Position numbers and translations under genes: made by a program. The notes under the pieces were generated by a model. That model did not search any database, was not told the DNA's origin, and worked only from the letters and a program-made list of their open reading frames with translations. This document shows positions 46,750 to 57,427 of a stretch of DNA of 64,000 nt, one piece after another. The stretch comes from Escallonia rubra. Taxonomy: Eukaryota; Streptophyta; Magnoliopsida; Escalloniales; Escalloniaceae. The stretch is taken from assembly GCA_033065855.1 (NCBI GenBank), contig JAVXUO010000069.1, positions 62,001-126,000 on the forward strand. The letters are read 5' to 3'. Each line of letters opens with the position of its first letter. Within the stretch, counting starts at the first letter, position 1.

Positions 46750-47629
46750 TAGGAATTTGTGTGCCGGTGCAAACTGATTCTACGGACAGAGTTTCCTTCA
46801 CCAATCAACATGCAAACAAGGGAAAAAAGTCGAGCATAAACATAAATCACCCTAACAGTAGATGAAACGGACTGGTATATGCACAAATAGTAGACAAAAG
46901 GTAAATGGACTGTTACGAGAAAGAATGGACGTTTAAGAACAGATAAAGCAGAAAGGGCCTGTGAAGACCTTCAATATTCAACTTTTATGATTTAGACGTA
47001 AGTGCCAAATAAACCCCAAAACTACGCTCTCAAAAAAAGTCGATTCAAATCTGCAAGCTGAAAGAATCAAGTTTGAATCAAAACCAATTTCCTATTGGAT
47101 CTTGACTGTTGCCGAACAGCCGAGGCAAAAGGCAACAAGGAACTCTAAAACTTAGTTCCACAAAGCATGGGTGGGAGCGGGAGTGAATGTGAGTTTCCCT
47201 AGGGGGAGCCTCACTAGTTTACTGGTTTTTTTTTTTTTTTTGGGGGGGGGGGGGCAACTGGATCGCGTGTAAAGTTTGGTGTGGGAGCATTAATAGAATG
47301 GGAGAATCCTTCAACTAAGGATTAGAATGGAGTCCTACATGAAATTGAAAAGGGATATTACACACCATCAGCCACATGGCCCACATACTTACCGTCAAAA
47401 ACTAGAACTATTTGATACTTGTGCATGACTTCACATTTAATGCTGAAACGCATATAACACGAGGGAGATGCTATATCCACCCAACTATGCTTATCCACAC
47501 CCTTACAGATGTCCAAGAAACAAATTCCAGGTAATAGTCAATTGGATTCTTTTACCAACCAGCACATTAAAGAAAAACAAACATGTATTTTTTCAACCAC
47601 AGGACCTATTTTATTTTGCGACACTCTGA
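46750..47629. other. 5' flank of F-box gene
   Basis: No coding sequence. This is the promoter side of the minus-strand F-box gene. A homopolymer junction of 16 T followed by 13 G lies at 47226-47254. Confidence 0.45.
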
Positions 47630-48060
47630 TAATTGGGTCAATCTAGTGGAATGGTACAGGCGTCGCTCCCACTAAGGGGACATGTTAGACATGCGGGGGA
47701 AAAAGATTCACTGCGCCTTCCAAAGAGGTTAAGCTTTTGGAAGAGTTCATTGCTAGTCTGCATCAAGTGGTATCAACACCAAGGTCCTAGAATAGAGTTT
47801 CCTACTCAGCGGGAAGTACAACCCATAAGTGTCTGAGCAGTAGGGTACTAGGAGCCCATCGCGGTAGGGTGAACCAAGAGGTGCCTATCGACTGGGTGGC
47901 CTATAAACTGAGACCTGCAATTGCCGAGGCACGGGTCAACAAAGGGAAAGATATCGGAAGAGGCACGGGGAAAACGAGCCTTGCCTCCTTTCTGTGCTTG
48001 TGCTTTTCAGAGAGTTTATTGCGCAATCCTGCATCAGCTGTGGCCTACTTCAACAAAGCT
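47630..48060. other. possible organellar DNA insert with retroelement scrap
   Basis: More balanced composition than the flanks, with texture like plant mitochondrial spacer (GAGTTTCCTACTCAGCGGGA; GGTGCCTATCGACTGGGTGG). It runs into a gypsy RNase H scrap. Plant mitochondrial genomes do carry such retroelement scraps, so the two could have come together. A search is needed to decide. Confidence 0.3.
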
Positions 48061-48127
48061 TTTGGACCATGCAACCTGGTTTAAGTATGAGAAAGAACTC
48101 TTGGCGATTTTTATAGTCAGCATGTGA
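48025..48127 (+). pseudogene. gypsy RNase H fragment
   Basis: AVAYFNKAFGPCNLV in one frame and KYEKELLAI in another match the start of the Ty3/gypsy RNase H domain, with a frameshift between them near 48082. Nothing else of the element is present nearby. Confidence 0.6.
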
Positions 48128-49437
48128 AAACAATAAACCTCTGACCAAATGTTTACCAACACACTGATACAACATAAATAATAAATAACTCTCGAAGTTT
48201 ATGGGATAAAACTGACATCAATCACAAAAGAGTGGATGCAAGAGGTCCAAGACGGTCTTGATAGTCATAACTCCAAACATTGCAACCCCTTTAAGGTTTT
48301 TTAACTACTCAGAGACCATGTACAACAAGCACAGGGTGACAAACTGTGGACACTCATTGCAAGAGAGAGCGTTCAGCTAAATGCTTAGCTTTTCCAAGAC
48401 TGCGGCCATATATGCAGTCCACATTTTCTCTACATCATAACCCCAAGGCCTCAGCCAAAATTTATGACCAAGCATGTCTATATTTGCATCTTCCACGTCA
48501 GTCAAGGGATGCACTCAGCCTTTCACATGTCCCACCCTATGAACAAGCTTGTTGAAACTGGCTCAAAGTGTCTGAGCCTCCCTTGCTCATGAGCTCCTTG
48601 GAATTACTAAATGGGCAAGTTTTGAAGCACAAAGATTGCCCCAAAATTAATTCACTAGAAAGGTTCCCCAATTTAAGATGCAACGTGAAAAGCCTGCCAA
48701 ATTGAACCTCACTTCCACTTAGTTCACCCCTCACAGCTATGGTTTAATATGAGCCGTATTATAAGACCCATGTTAGAGCAATACCCAATTAAACAAGTAG
48801 TAACTCAGTGTAATACCGATTGCACATGAGTTGCCAACCAATTCAGGTTCTATGACCCATATTCCAACACCACATTTTAGCACGGCATACCCATAGAACA
48901 AGTGCTTATAGTGATACCCATTGGATTAGAACATTAAACCTCGGTCAGAAGTCAAGTATTGCAACATAGATGTGTTTGAGTAACAAATTCCATCAACAGA
49001 GAACAGAAAACCCAACAAAAAGGAAGAAAGAAAACGATAGCCAACACCACAAGATCATCTTGAAGGAAAAAATTATTAAAACGAAACCATACAAGAACAT
49101 GAAAGAGGTAAGACTTGGATCAAATCAAGCAAAACAGAGCATAACAGGATGCTGAATGACATAGTTAATCGGTAACGTACTCTTTCTCCCAACGACCAGA
49201 TGGCTCCAACTTCAAAGTGATAAAGGGATATCTCGGTCAGAACTCAAGAATTTGGTCGCAGACTGCTACAGGATATTAGGGCGTCTATCGACGTATTCTT
49301 GTCTCCCGCCGATTAGCGGCAAGACTAAACCCACTTTTGTTCAGAAACTGCTTCTTTTACGAAAATTCTGCTTCTTTTAAGAAAATTCTCCTGTTTAAAC
49401 TATAAAAAAAAAAAACTAGTGAACGTGTTACACGTAA
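48128..49437. other. intergenic, nothing recognised
   Basis: Short frames only. No gene or repeat end identified. Confidence 0.45.
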
Positions 49438-49479
49438 GGATTAATTATATCTATATTCTTGGGGTTTGGGTAAAGTTAT
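49438..49479 (+). mobile_element. MULE terminal repeat cut by gypsy element
   Basis: GGATTAATTATATCTATATT, followed by CTTGGGGTTTGGGTAAA, matches the end of the element at 40622 (GGGTTAATTAC and GAGGTTTGGGTAAAA). It stops where the gypsy LTR starts at 49480. The other half is not in the window. Confidence 0.6.
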
Positions 49480-50251
49480 TGTTGGCACAAACATTTTCAC
49501 GATAAATAATACCCAGACGCGTGACATGATGACAACCGCAAAAAGTGCCTTTATAAGTGAAGTGGAGAGAGGCATGTCTGTTACGGTTATCATGAGTTAC
49601 CAAATGTGAAATTAAAGATAAGTGAATAAAATAGAGTACACGGGTAGCAAAAAATTGAATGACTCGTACAAAGAAGAAAACCGCTAAAAGGTACAACAAA
49701 ATCGGCAATGTCAGACAACGTGAGGACATGGCAAACAAATCGATAGCAACAGTTGATAGACGGTTTCTGGAATGGACAATTGTCAGCACTACTGAGGAGA
49801 CTTTGGACGGAAACAACCGATCGTGGAGCCTAAGAAGTTATTCTTAATAAAGATATGGATGGCAGTTACAGAAAAGAGACGGTTACGAATGATACAAGTA
49901 TAAAAGGAAGGCATAGCAACAGGAATAGGGGTTGTCAATCCACAAACAAAAATTAGATATTAGGAAGATAGTCTGCTATGTTTTAGCATTCTCTTTTAGA
50001 TAGTTACTTAGATGATCTGTCTTGTATCGATAGAAAGTAGTGTACTTTTCCGTAATCGTGTTCGTTGTATTGTAAAGATTGTCTTCATCATTTCAGTGGG
50101 CACATCAGTCGTAGATTTGTTCAATATTCTGTCTTCAGTTAGTTTTCATTTTAGTGAAGTCCTCAAGCCCGAGAGGCAAAAATATCCCACATTGTTCATC
50201 GTTGTGTCGCAGGCGCATGATCAATAGTGAGTTTGCCCAGCAATGTAAATA
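49480..50251 (+). repeat. 5' LTR of Tat-type element
   Basis: The start TGTTGGCACAAAC is shared, inverted, with the solo LTR ending at 52332. The end aligns with CAGCRCGCAAAC of the solo copy and of the LTR at 17444, with mostly transition changes. A TATAAAAGG box lies at 49900-49908. Confidence 0.85.
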
Positions 50252-51453
50252 TTGGCACGCCCAGTAGGACACTGGTAGCTAAAAAAGAAAACTATTCCAA
50301 ACACACGTAGTAATGCTGTAAGGTTGCACAACACCAGTAATGGTACCGAGACTCCAAATACCAACAATGGTGAAAATTTGGGAGAAGTAAAAAATGTTCA
50401 AGCCACTCATGGCATGAATAGAAATGATAGAGTGAACGCCAACGTTCAAAACTCAGGAAATGCCAATGGAGGAAGTTTCAGTAATGGTATGAGTCCTGAT
50501 ATGGAGATTCTAGACACTGGCTGTAATGGCCTAACTTTGATGCAAGCGATGAACCAAGTTAGTTCATCAACCCAGGAATTTACAAATATGGTGTCTCAAT
50601 TTATGACCTTCATGCAAAACCAAAACTTGGTTTTGAACAAAATGGTCAGCGATCAAAATCAGTTCAGTTCTAAGATAGTAGATGAAGTGAGATGAGTGTC
50701 AGAGGAAATAGATGCCTCTGAAAGAGAAATGATTAAAGGTCTATCTGGAGAAATCCAAAAACAGACCTCCTCTATCGCTAGAGTAGTGAATTTAAACATA
50801 CAAAAAGGGAAAGCCCCTATTAACAGTCAGGCTGATCCACTGGACATAAGGATGGAAAACGCACTAAAATAGCCAAATGGGTTGAGTTCAAATCAACCAT
50901 ATGAGTCTGGCTGGTACATCCTTGCACCTGTCGATGGAGGGAAACCAGGGCCGAGTAAAAGAGAGATAGGCGTGAATGGTCCTAAAAGCCCTGCCACATG
51001 GCCTAATAATATCAGAGTTCCGAGAAATGGGAATGGCCAGTATCACGGAGGTCAATATTCGAGGGTACATTACCCCCCCCCCCCCTTCATAAAAGAAATT
51101 TATAGAGTATCAATCGATTTGAGAACCTCATGGTCGAGGAAATGACCGATACCGTTCAAATGAACAATAGGGAGCGGTTATGTGGTAGGTTTGGGCCACA
51201 ACTTCCTCATGAGTTCCACCAAGTTAGAATAGGTCAAGGACATAGGCCTATTGATAAACCTTTATACCGAAAACCATACCCTGATGAGGTTGATCAGATG
51301 AAAATACCTAGAAGGGTAAAAGTCCAAGAGTTCAGCCTGTTTCAAGGAAATCAATTGACCATTGAGCACATTGCTAGGTTTACCTTCCAATGTGGAGATA
51401 TAGGTCAGCATGAATGGGTCAAGTTAAAATGGTTTCAATATTCACTAACTGGG

Positions 51454-52332
51454 CGTTTGCGCTGCTGGGCAAACTCACTATCGATCATGCGCCTGCGATA
51501 CAACCGATGGATAGCGTGAGATCTTTTAACCTCTCGGGCCTGAGGACTTCCCTAAAAATGAAAACTAACTGAAGATAGAATACTAAACAAATCTACAACT
51601 GATGCGCCCACTGAAATGATGAAGACAATCTTTATCATACAACGAACACAATTACGGCAATGTACAGTACTTCCTATCAATACAAGACAAATCATCTAGG
51701 AAACTATCTAAGAGAGAAAGCTAAGAAATCGCAGATTATCTTCCTAATATCTAATTTTTTTTGTGGATTGACGACCCCTTTTCCTGTTGCTATGTCTTCC
51801 TTTTATATTTGCATCATTCATAAATGTTTCCACTGTAACTGCCCATCTTTATCTTTATCAGAGATAACTACTTAGGCTCCACTATTAGCCGTTTAAAGAT
51901 AACCGCTTAGGTTCCACGGTTGGTTGTTTCAAAGATAACTGCTTAGGCTCCATGATCGGCCGTTTCAAAGACAATTGCTTAGGCTCCACAATCGGTTGTT
52001 TCCGTCCGGAGTCTTCTCAGTAGTGCTGACTACCGTTCATTCCAAAAACCGTCTATCAATCGATGTTATCGATTTGTTCGTCCTATCTTCACGTTTTCCG
52101 GTGTTGTCGATTTAGTTGTATCTTTCAACGATTTTCTTCCTTGTACGGGTTGTTCAAATTTTTTGCTTCCCGTGTATTCTCTTTTACTCACTTATCCTTA
52201 ATTTCACATTCTGTAACTGATGATAACCATGACAAACATGCCTCTTTCCACTTCCTTCATCAAGGTACCTTTTGCGGTTATTGTCATGCCACGTATCTGT
52301 GTATTATTTGTCAGGAAATATTTGTGCCAACA
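51454..52332 (-). mobile_element. solo LTR of the same family, reverse orientation
   Basis: The block is the inverted relative of the 5' LTR at 49480-50251. It starts CGTTTGCGCTGCTGGGC and ends TTTGTGCCAACA, flanked by ctggg on both sides (51449-51453; 52333-52337). The gag frame stops fitting at the left flank and fits again after the right flank. It carries a four-copy minisatellite absent in that form from the 5' LTR. Confidence 0.85.
51861..52003. repeat. 36-bp minisatellite, four copies
   Basis: CTTAGGYTCC recurs at 51871, 51906, 51942 and 51978 (periods 35, 36, 36), each followed by AYNRTYGGYYGTTTCAAAGA-like sequence. The 5' LTR has about one copy (near 49812-49835), so the array expanded in the solo copy. 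Confidence 0.85.
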
Positions 52333-53042
52333 CTGGGGTGGCCTTTTCATGGTTTGCAAACTTGCCACCAAATTCAGTGTTTTCTTGGAGAAACATGGAA
52401 GATTTATTCCATGCCTAGTTTTTCAAGATGAAACCAGAAATTTCTCTGGCCGATTTGGCCAGGCTAAAACAGTTTTTAGGAGAGAGCACATAATATTTTT
52501 TAGAAAGATTTAAAGCCTCCAAAAATAAATGCCATTTTCAAATGCTAGAATCTGAGTTGCTAAATTTGGCTCTCAATGGCTTAGATTTGAAAATTAGAAA
52601 AAAGTTTGAAGGGATGGAGTTTAGAAACGTGTTCGAATTATCTTATAGGGTGGCCCGATATGAGACTCTATTAAGGGAAGGGCAGATCAAGAAGAACTTA
52701 CCGATGAGAACTTATTATCAAGATCCTGTCGATTTGAAAATAGACGATGCAGAAGTGATTGGAAAGAAACCAGTTACTTGCGAGCCTTTGGTTAAAGTTA
52801 GAAGTCTTATCAGCCTACCTTCGAGACAGCCTAATAAGCTGAATCCCTCACCTCCGATGAGAAAATATTCGTTTTATATCAGCCAAGCAGATCAGATTTT
52901 TTATCATCTTTTGAAGATAAAATTTATCCAGCTTCAAGGTCCCCTCAGGGCCCCAAAGGATAAGAATGCTAAATTATGCGAATGGCATAATACCATAAGT
53001 CACAATACTAACAATTGTGTTATTTTTCACAATGCTGTGCAG

Positions 53043-53486
53043 GATCAGATTAAAGTTGGGCTTCTAAAGTTTGTTGATAAAGATAAAGAAGTAATTGAGG
53101 TGGATAGTGATCCTTTACCGGAGATGGCGCTCAACATCAACATGGTGTCAGTAGATTATGATCCAATCGACTGTTCGAGTGATGCTGAAAGTTCAGAATG
53201 AGACAATTTCAAGGCAAGGAAACCTTTAAAGAGAGATCGTAATCGAGGGAGAACCAAGGAAAATGATCAGATTGAAGTTGGGCTTCTCAAGTTTGTTGAT
53301 AAAGATAAGGAAGTAATGGAGGTGGATAGTGATCCTTTCCCGGAGATGGCGCTCGACATCAACATGGTGTCAGTAGATTATGACCCAATCGACTGTTCAA
53401 GTGGTGAGGAAAGTTCAGAAAAAGACAATTTCAAGGCAAGGAAACCTTTAGAGGGAGACTGTAATCGAGGGAGAACCAAGGAAAAG
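53043..53486 (+). repeat. 222-bp in-frame duplication in gag
   Basis: Units 53043-53264 and 53265-53486 begin GATCAGATT and share long blocks such as AACATGGTGTCAGTAGATTA. The period of 222 is divisible by three, so 74 codons were duplicated in frame. A stop splits the first copy only (53199). Confidence 0.9.
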
Positions 53487-54428
53487 GTAAGCTCTGATTG
53501 TGATATGGATGGTAGTTTTGGCTGCAGTAATAGGAAGAAAGAAATTTTTATATGGGCTAATGAAGAAAACAGTTCCAATAAAGGGAGCTTGTTGTTAAAG
53601 CTAAGCACATCTGTGTCTAAGATTAGGCTGATTGGAGAACTAGTATGTCAGAGTCGTGGTTCTTCTAAAGAATGGTTAAAGAGAATGTGGCAGAAAGAAC
53701 GAGCGATAGAAAATAAAACCAGTAAGAAAATGATACAAGAAGGGTATCAAAAAATGAGTCAATGAGGTCATAATAATCACAATCAGCCGGGAATGAGCTT
53801 TAAGCAGCCAAATATGGCCAACCAAGTCATTTACCAGAATAATGTAAGGCCAGGACATTTTGGCTCGAAAATGGTAAGACCAAGGTTTGAATCATTTGAT
53901 CCAGCATACGTGTCAAAAAATTATAAAGGCAAAAATCCCATAACGGCTAGACAATGGATGAATTCAGAATGATGAGAGAATATCGAGGGGAGCCAAGAAT
54001 GCTAAAGCCAAAAGTATCGCCTAATGAACATTGGCACACAGTCGGTCAAGAGAAGGTTTCATTTCCAGAGACGTATTAGGATTTGGGCAGGACGCAAAAA
54101 AGAAGGGTGCAAATGAAATTTGCAGCCGTAATGCGAAAAGAGTTGGAAATCAAACAAGCCCAACTTGAGAGAAAAAAATGGATTTGGACGAGGGAATCAG
54201 GGTGTCAAAATACAGTTGGAATCACGTAGAAAAAACAAGCAGAGGAGGCAATTCTTCAGGAAATGATCGCGAATGGGAGATTCCAGCAGCTCGAGAAATT
54301 ATCAGTTGGCAAAGAAGCAAAGATAAATATCCCCGATAAAAAAGAAGATAAAAAGGAAAGTATAGTGGTTTTCGGAGACAAAAAGGAAGTTACTCTTTGA
54401 AGAACATGGGGTAAATATCGATTGCAAC

Positions 54429-54860
54429 ATGGTGTTCATTCTCCCTCTTACGTTCGAGGCAAAAGAAGAACAATCATTTTGGAACGAGGAAGAAGATGTA
54501 GAAGATGATAAAACACCAACACCAAATAGTTTTGGACTCAAGGAGACAGATGACAAACTAGGCAAGGTAAGCCAGAATCATTCTAATAAAGGTATTATAA
54601 TCGATAGTGGGAATCGGGTCATATTGACTAGACCGGACCCTCAAAGAACAAAGCATTTGAAACCTTTGTTTATTTCCACATTAATGGATGGCCAACCAGT
54701 GGCTAGAGTTCTGGTCGATAATGCTGCTGCAGTAAACATTCTACCTACTAGAATGTTGAAAAAGCTATGTAAAGATGAAAGGGATTTGATCCCATCTGAA
54801 GTTATGGTATGTAACTTTGCTGGAGGTATTTCAAAACCGAATGGTGTAGTCCCAATATAA
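54429..54860 (+). pseudogene. gypsy aspartic protease remnant
   Basis: PLFISTLMDGQPVARVLVDN followed by AAAVNILP is the retropepsin active-site region. The catalytic motif reads DNAA where D-S/T/G-G/A-A/S is usual. The frame stops at 54858, and more protease-like sequence (SSVNALLGRDWIH) follows near 54912. The domain should cut the gag-pol polyprotein. Confidence 0.75.
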
Positions 54861-55599
54861 CTTACAGTCGGAAAAAGACAAAAATGTCTCTATTCTTTGT
54901 AATTGATTCTTCTTCGAGCGTTAATGCTTTGCTCGGAAGAGATTGGATACATGTCAATGGCTGTATTTCATCTTCCCTTCATCAAGTTTTGATATTCTGG
55001 AGAGAGGAAAATGATGGTAAGAAAGTGGCTGAGCTAGTTTAGGCTAATGATAAGCCATTCTTAGCAGATTCGAATTGTATTGAAGCAAAGTTCTATCAAC
55101 AGGATATAGAGCCGTTAGTTTTGGATGAAGACGGAGTATTGGTATGTGGTCGAGGTGTCAATTCCGTGGTTGGACCTGGCAGCAGAAGGTCCTTACCAAA
55201 TAAATATGAAAACATTTGTTGATGGATAAGCATGTGCGAAAAGGATATGATGTGCAATGGATGCTAGAGGACGCTTCTATAGCTGATAGTTCAAAAAATA
55301 AAGATAATCTCAAAAAATTCAGAACAGAGCCAGCAACAGCCGAAGACTTAGATAAGGCAAAAGAAGGATAAGAGGAAGTAAAAAAGACTCAAAAGGTTGA
55401 TGATTTATGCCATGAAAAAGCGACTGGCAAAATTATCTCATATCGATTGGACAGAATGTGTAGAGGACGATGAAAGAGACCGACGGGTTGGAGTTCGATT
55501 GTAGGATCTCAAATTGGCGTTAGCCAAGTTAGACAATTTTAAGACAGAAACACAAGATCCGCTAATAGAAGTGAACTTGGGAACATAGGCTGATCCACG

Positions 55600-56420
55600 G
55601 CCTATTTATGTTAGTGCACAGTTATCAAATGGGATCAGAGAACAAATTATTGAGTTGGTCAGGAATTACAAAGACTGTTTTGCATGGAATTATGAGGAAA
55701 TGCCCGGCTTAGACAGAAAATTGTGGAACATAGGTTGTCAATCAAGCAAGGGTTCAAGCTATTTATAGAAGCTCCCAGGAAGATGTCAAGTGAGGTAACA
55801 CTATTGGTTAAGGAAGAAATTGAGCGACTGATCAAGGCAAAGTTCATTCGGTCAGCCATGTATGTTGAATGGATGTCTAATATTGTTCCTGTATTGAAGA
55901 AAAATGGTAAGTTAAGAGTATGCATTGACTTTAAAAACTTCAATTCTGCTACTCCTAAAGACCAATATGCCATGCCTATCGTAGACATGTTCATTGATTC
56001 ATCATCTAAACATACTATCATGTCATGGATGGAAATGCTGGGTATAATCAAATTTTTATCAAAGATGAAGATGTTCATAAACAACATTTAGATGTCTGGT
56101 GCAATTGGAATATTTGAATGGATAGTAATGCCTTTTGGTTTAAAAAATGCTGGGGCAACGTATCAAAGAGCAATGAATTTAATCTTTCATGACATGATTG
56201 ACAAATTTTTAGAAGTATATATTGATGGTGTGGTCATTAAATTAGATGATCATCAAGAACATATCCAACATTTGGAAAATGCCTTCATGAGAATAAGAAA
56301 CACAATTTAAAAATGAACCCTTTGAAGTGTGCTATGGGAGTTTCTGCAGGGAATTTTTTGAGATTTTTGGTTCACCATAAGGGAATTGAAATTGATAAAA
56401 ACGAAGCAAAAGCCATTATA
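55600..56420 (+). pseudogene. gypsy reverse transcriptase remnant
   Basis: The pieces read in order: VKEEIERLIKAKFIRSA, VPVLKKNGKLRVCIDFKN, then after a stop at 56089 MPFGLKNAGATYQRAMN and the catalytic box near 56218. That box reads YIDG, so the second catalytic Asp is gone, and the upstream aspartate motif is also altered (SWMEMLG). The frame breaks again near 56308. The enzyme would be dead. Confidence 0.88.
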
Positions 56421-56421
56421 A

Positions 56422-56829
56422 ATGCCAAACCTCCTTCGAATAAGAAAGAACTCCAGCGTTTTTTTAGGCCAGGTTGATTTCTTACGCCGATTCATTGCTA
56501 ACTTAGCAGGAAAAACAAAAGCGTTCTCAACTTTGTTAGGGTTAAAAGGAGATATCGAATATCGGTGGGAAGCAGAATATCAGCAAGCTTTTCAATCGAT
56601 AAAAGAGTATCTGGCCAAACCTCCTGTACTAATGCTACCGAGAATCGAGAGGCCATTAACGATGTATATATCGGCTGCGGAGTCATCGCTCGGTAGTTTG
56701 CTAGCCCAAGAAAACAATCAAGACTTTGAACATGCTATCTACTATTTGAGTCGAGCCTTAAATGTAACCGAACAAAAAGACTCTATTGTAGAAAAAGTTA
56801 TGTTTAACTTTGTATTCTACTGCAGTTAA
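56422..56829 (+). pseudogene. gypsy RNase H remnant
   Basis: The connection (LGQVDFLRRFIANLAGKTKA) leads to the RNase H domain of Ty3/gypsy, with MYISAAESSLGSLLAQE and AIYYLSRALN. The first catalytic Asp position (usually YxxAS/xD) reads YISAAE. The frame ends at 56826; sequence up to 57050 (LADFLANHPS) continues in other frames. Confidence 0.82.
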
Positions 56830-57077
56830 GCTTCGACACTATATGTTGCCTTTTGATGTATAAGTGATTGAACAAGCTGATTTAGTAAAATACATGCTAT
56901 CAAGGCAAGTTTTAAGGGAAAAAAAAGGGGAAAATGGGTCCTTGCGTTAATAGACTACAACTTAACTTATATCCCTTAGAAAGCCGTGAAAGACCAAGTT
57001 TGGCCGATTTCTTGGCAAATCATCCAAGTAATGACAATGAAAAATGAATAATCTATGTTGGCATCGCTCCTTGGAAA

Positions 57078-57427
57078 ATGATGCTTGATGTATCAAAAAC
57101 TAATCAAGGAGCTGGCGCAGGAATATTATTAATTTCTCCCACTGGGAATATCCATCAATTTGCTTTTCAAATTGAGAAGGATTGTTCAAATAATCAAGCA
57201 GAATATGAAGCTTTGATTATCGGTCTAGAAATACTGTTGGACATGCATGTGACAACAATACAGATATTCAGAGATTCTTAGTTGGTTATAAAACAAGTAA
57301 ATGGAGAATTTAAATGTAGTGCTCCTGGTTTGGAGATGTATTTTAGCATTGCATCATACCTGCTAATAAATTTTGATGATGTGACTATAATCCACGACCC
57401 TAAGATAGAAAATAGGAGCGCCAATGT
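57078..57427 (+). pseudogene. second, archaeal-type RNase H, split by LTR
   Basis: GAGAGILLISPTGNIHQFAF, then NNQAEYEALIIGLEI and a broken RDS-stop-LV site near 57278, are the plant aRNH domain found as a second RNase H in Tat elements. The domain ends abruptly at 57427, where a solo LTR is inserted. Its last codons resume at 61249 in the same frame (QLASVLRVPNGVNE near 61260). Confidence 0.85.

Larger units (their letters stand above)
50330..53765 (+). pseudogene. gag of Tat-type element, interrupted
   Basis: The Asn/Gln-rich start (50324-50695) is followed by a linker. The conserved gag core begins near 51380 (QCGDIGQHEWVKLKWFQYSL) and is cut by the reverse solo LTR at 51454. It resumes after 52337 (VAFSWFANLPPNS) and continues through LNLALNGLDLKIRKKFEGME near 52560. 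A zinc-binding block, CEWHNTISHNTNNCVIFHNA, lies near 52980. Downstream is an in-frame duplication at 53043-53486. Stops occur at 50693, 53199 and 53763. Confidence 0.82.
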
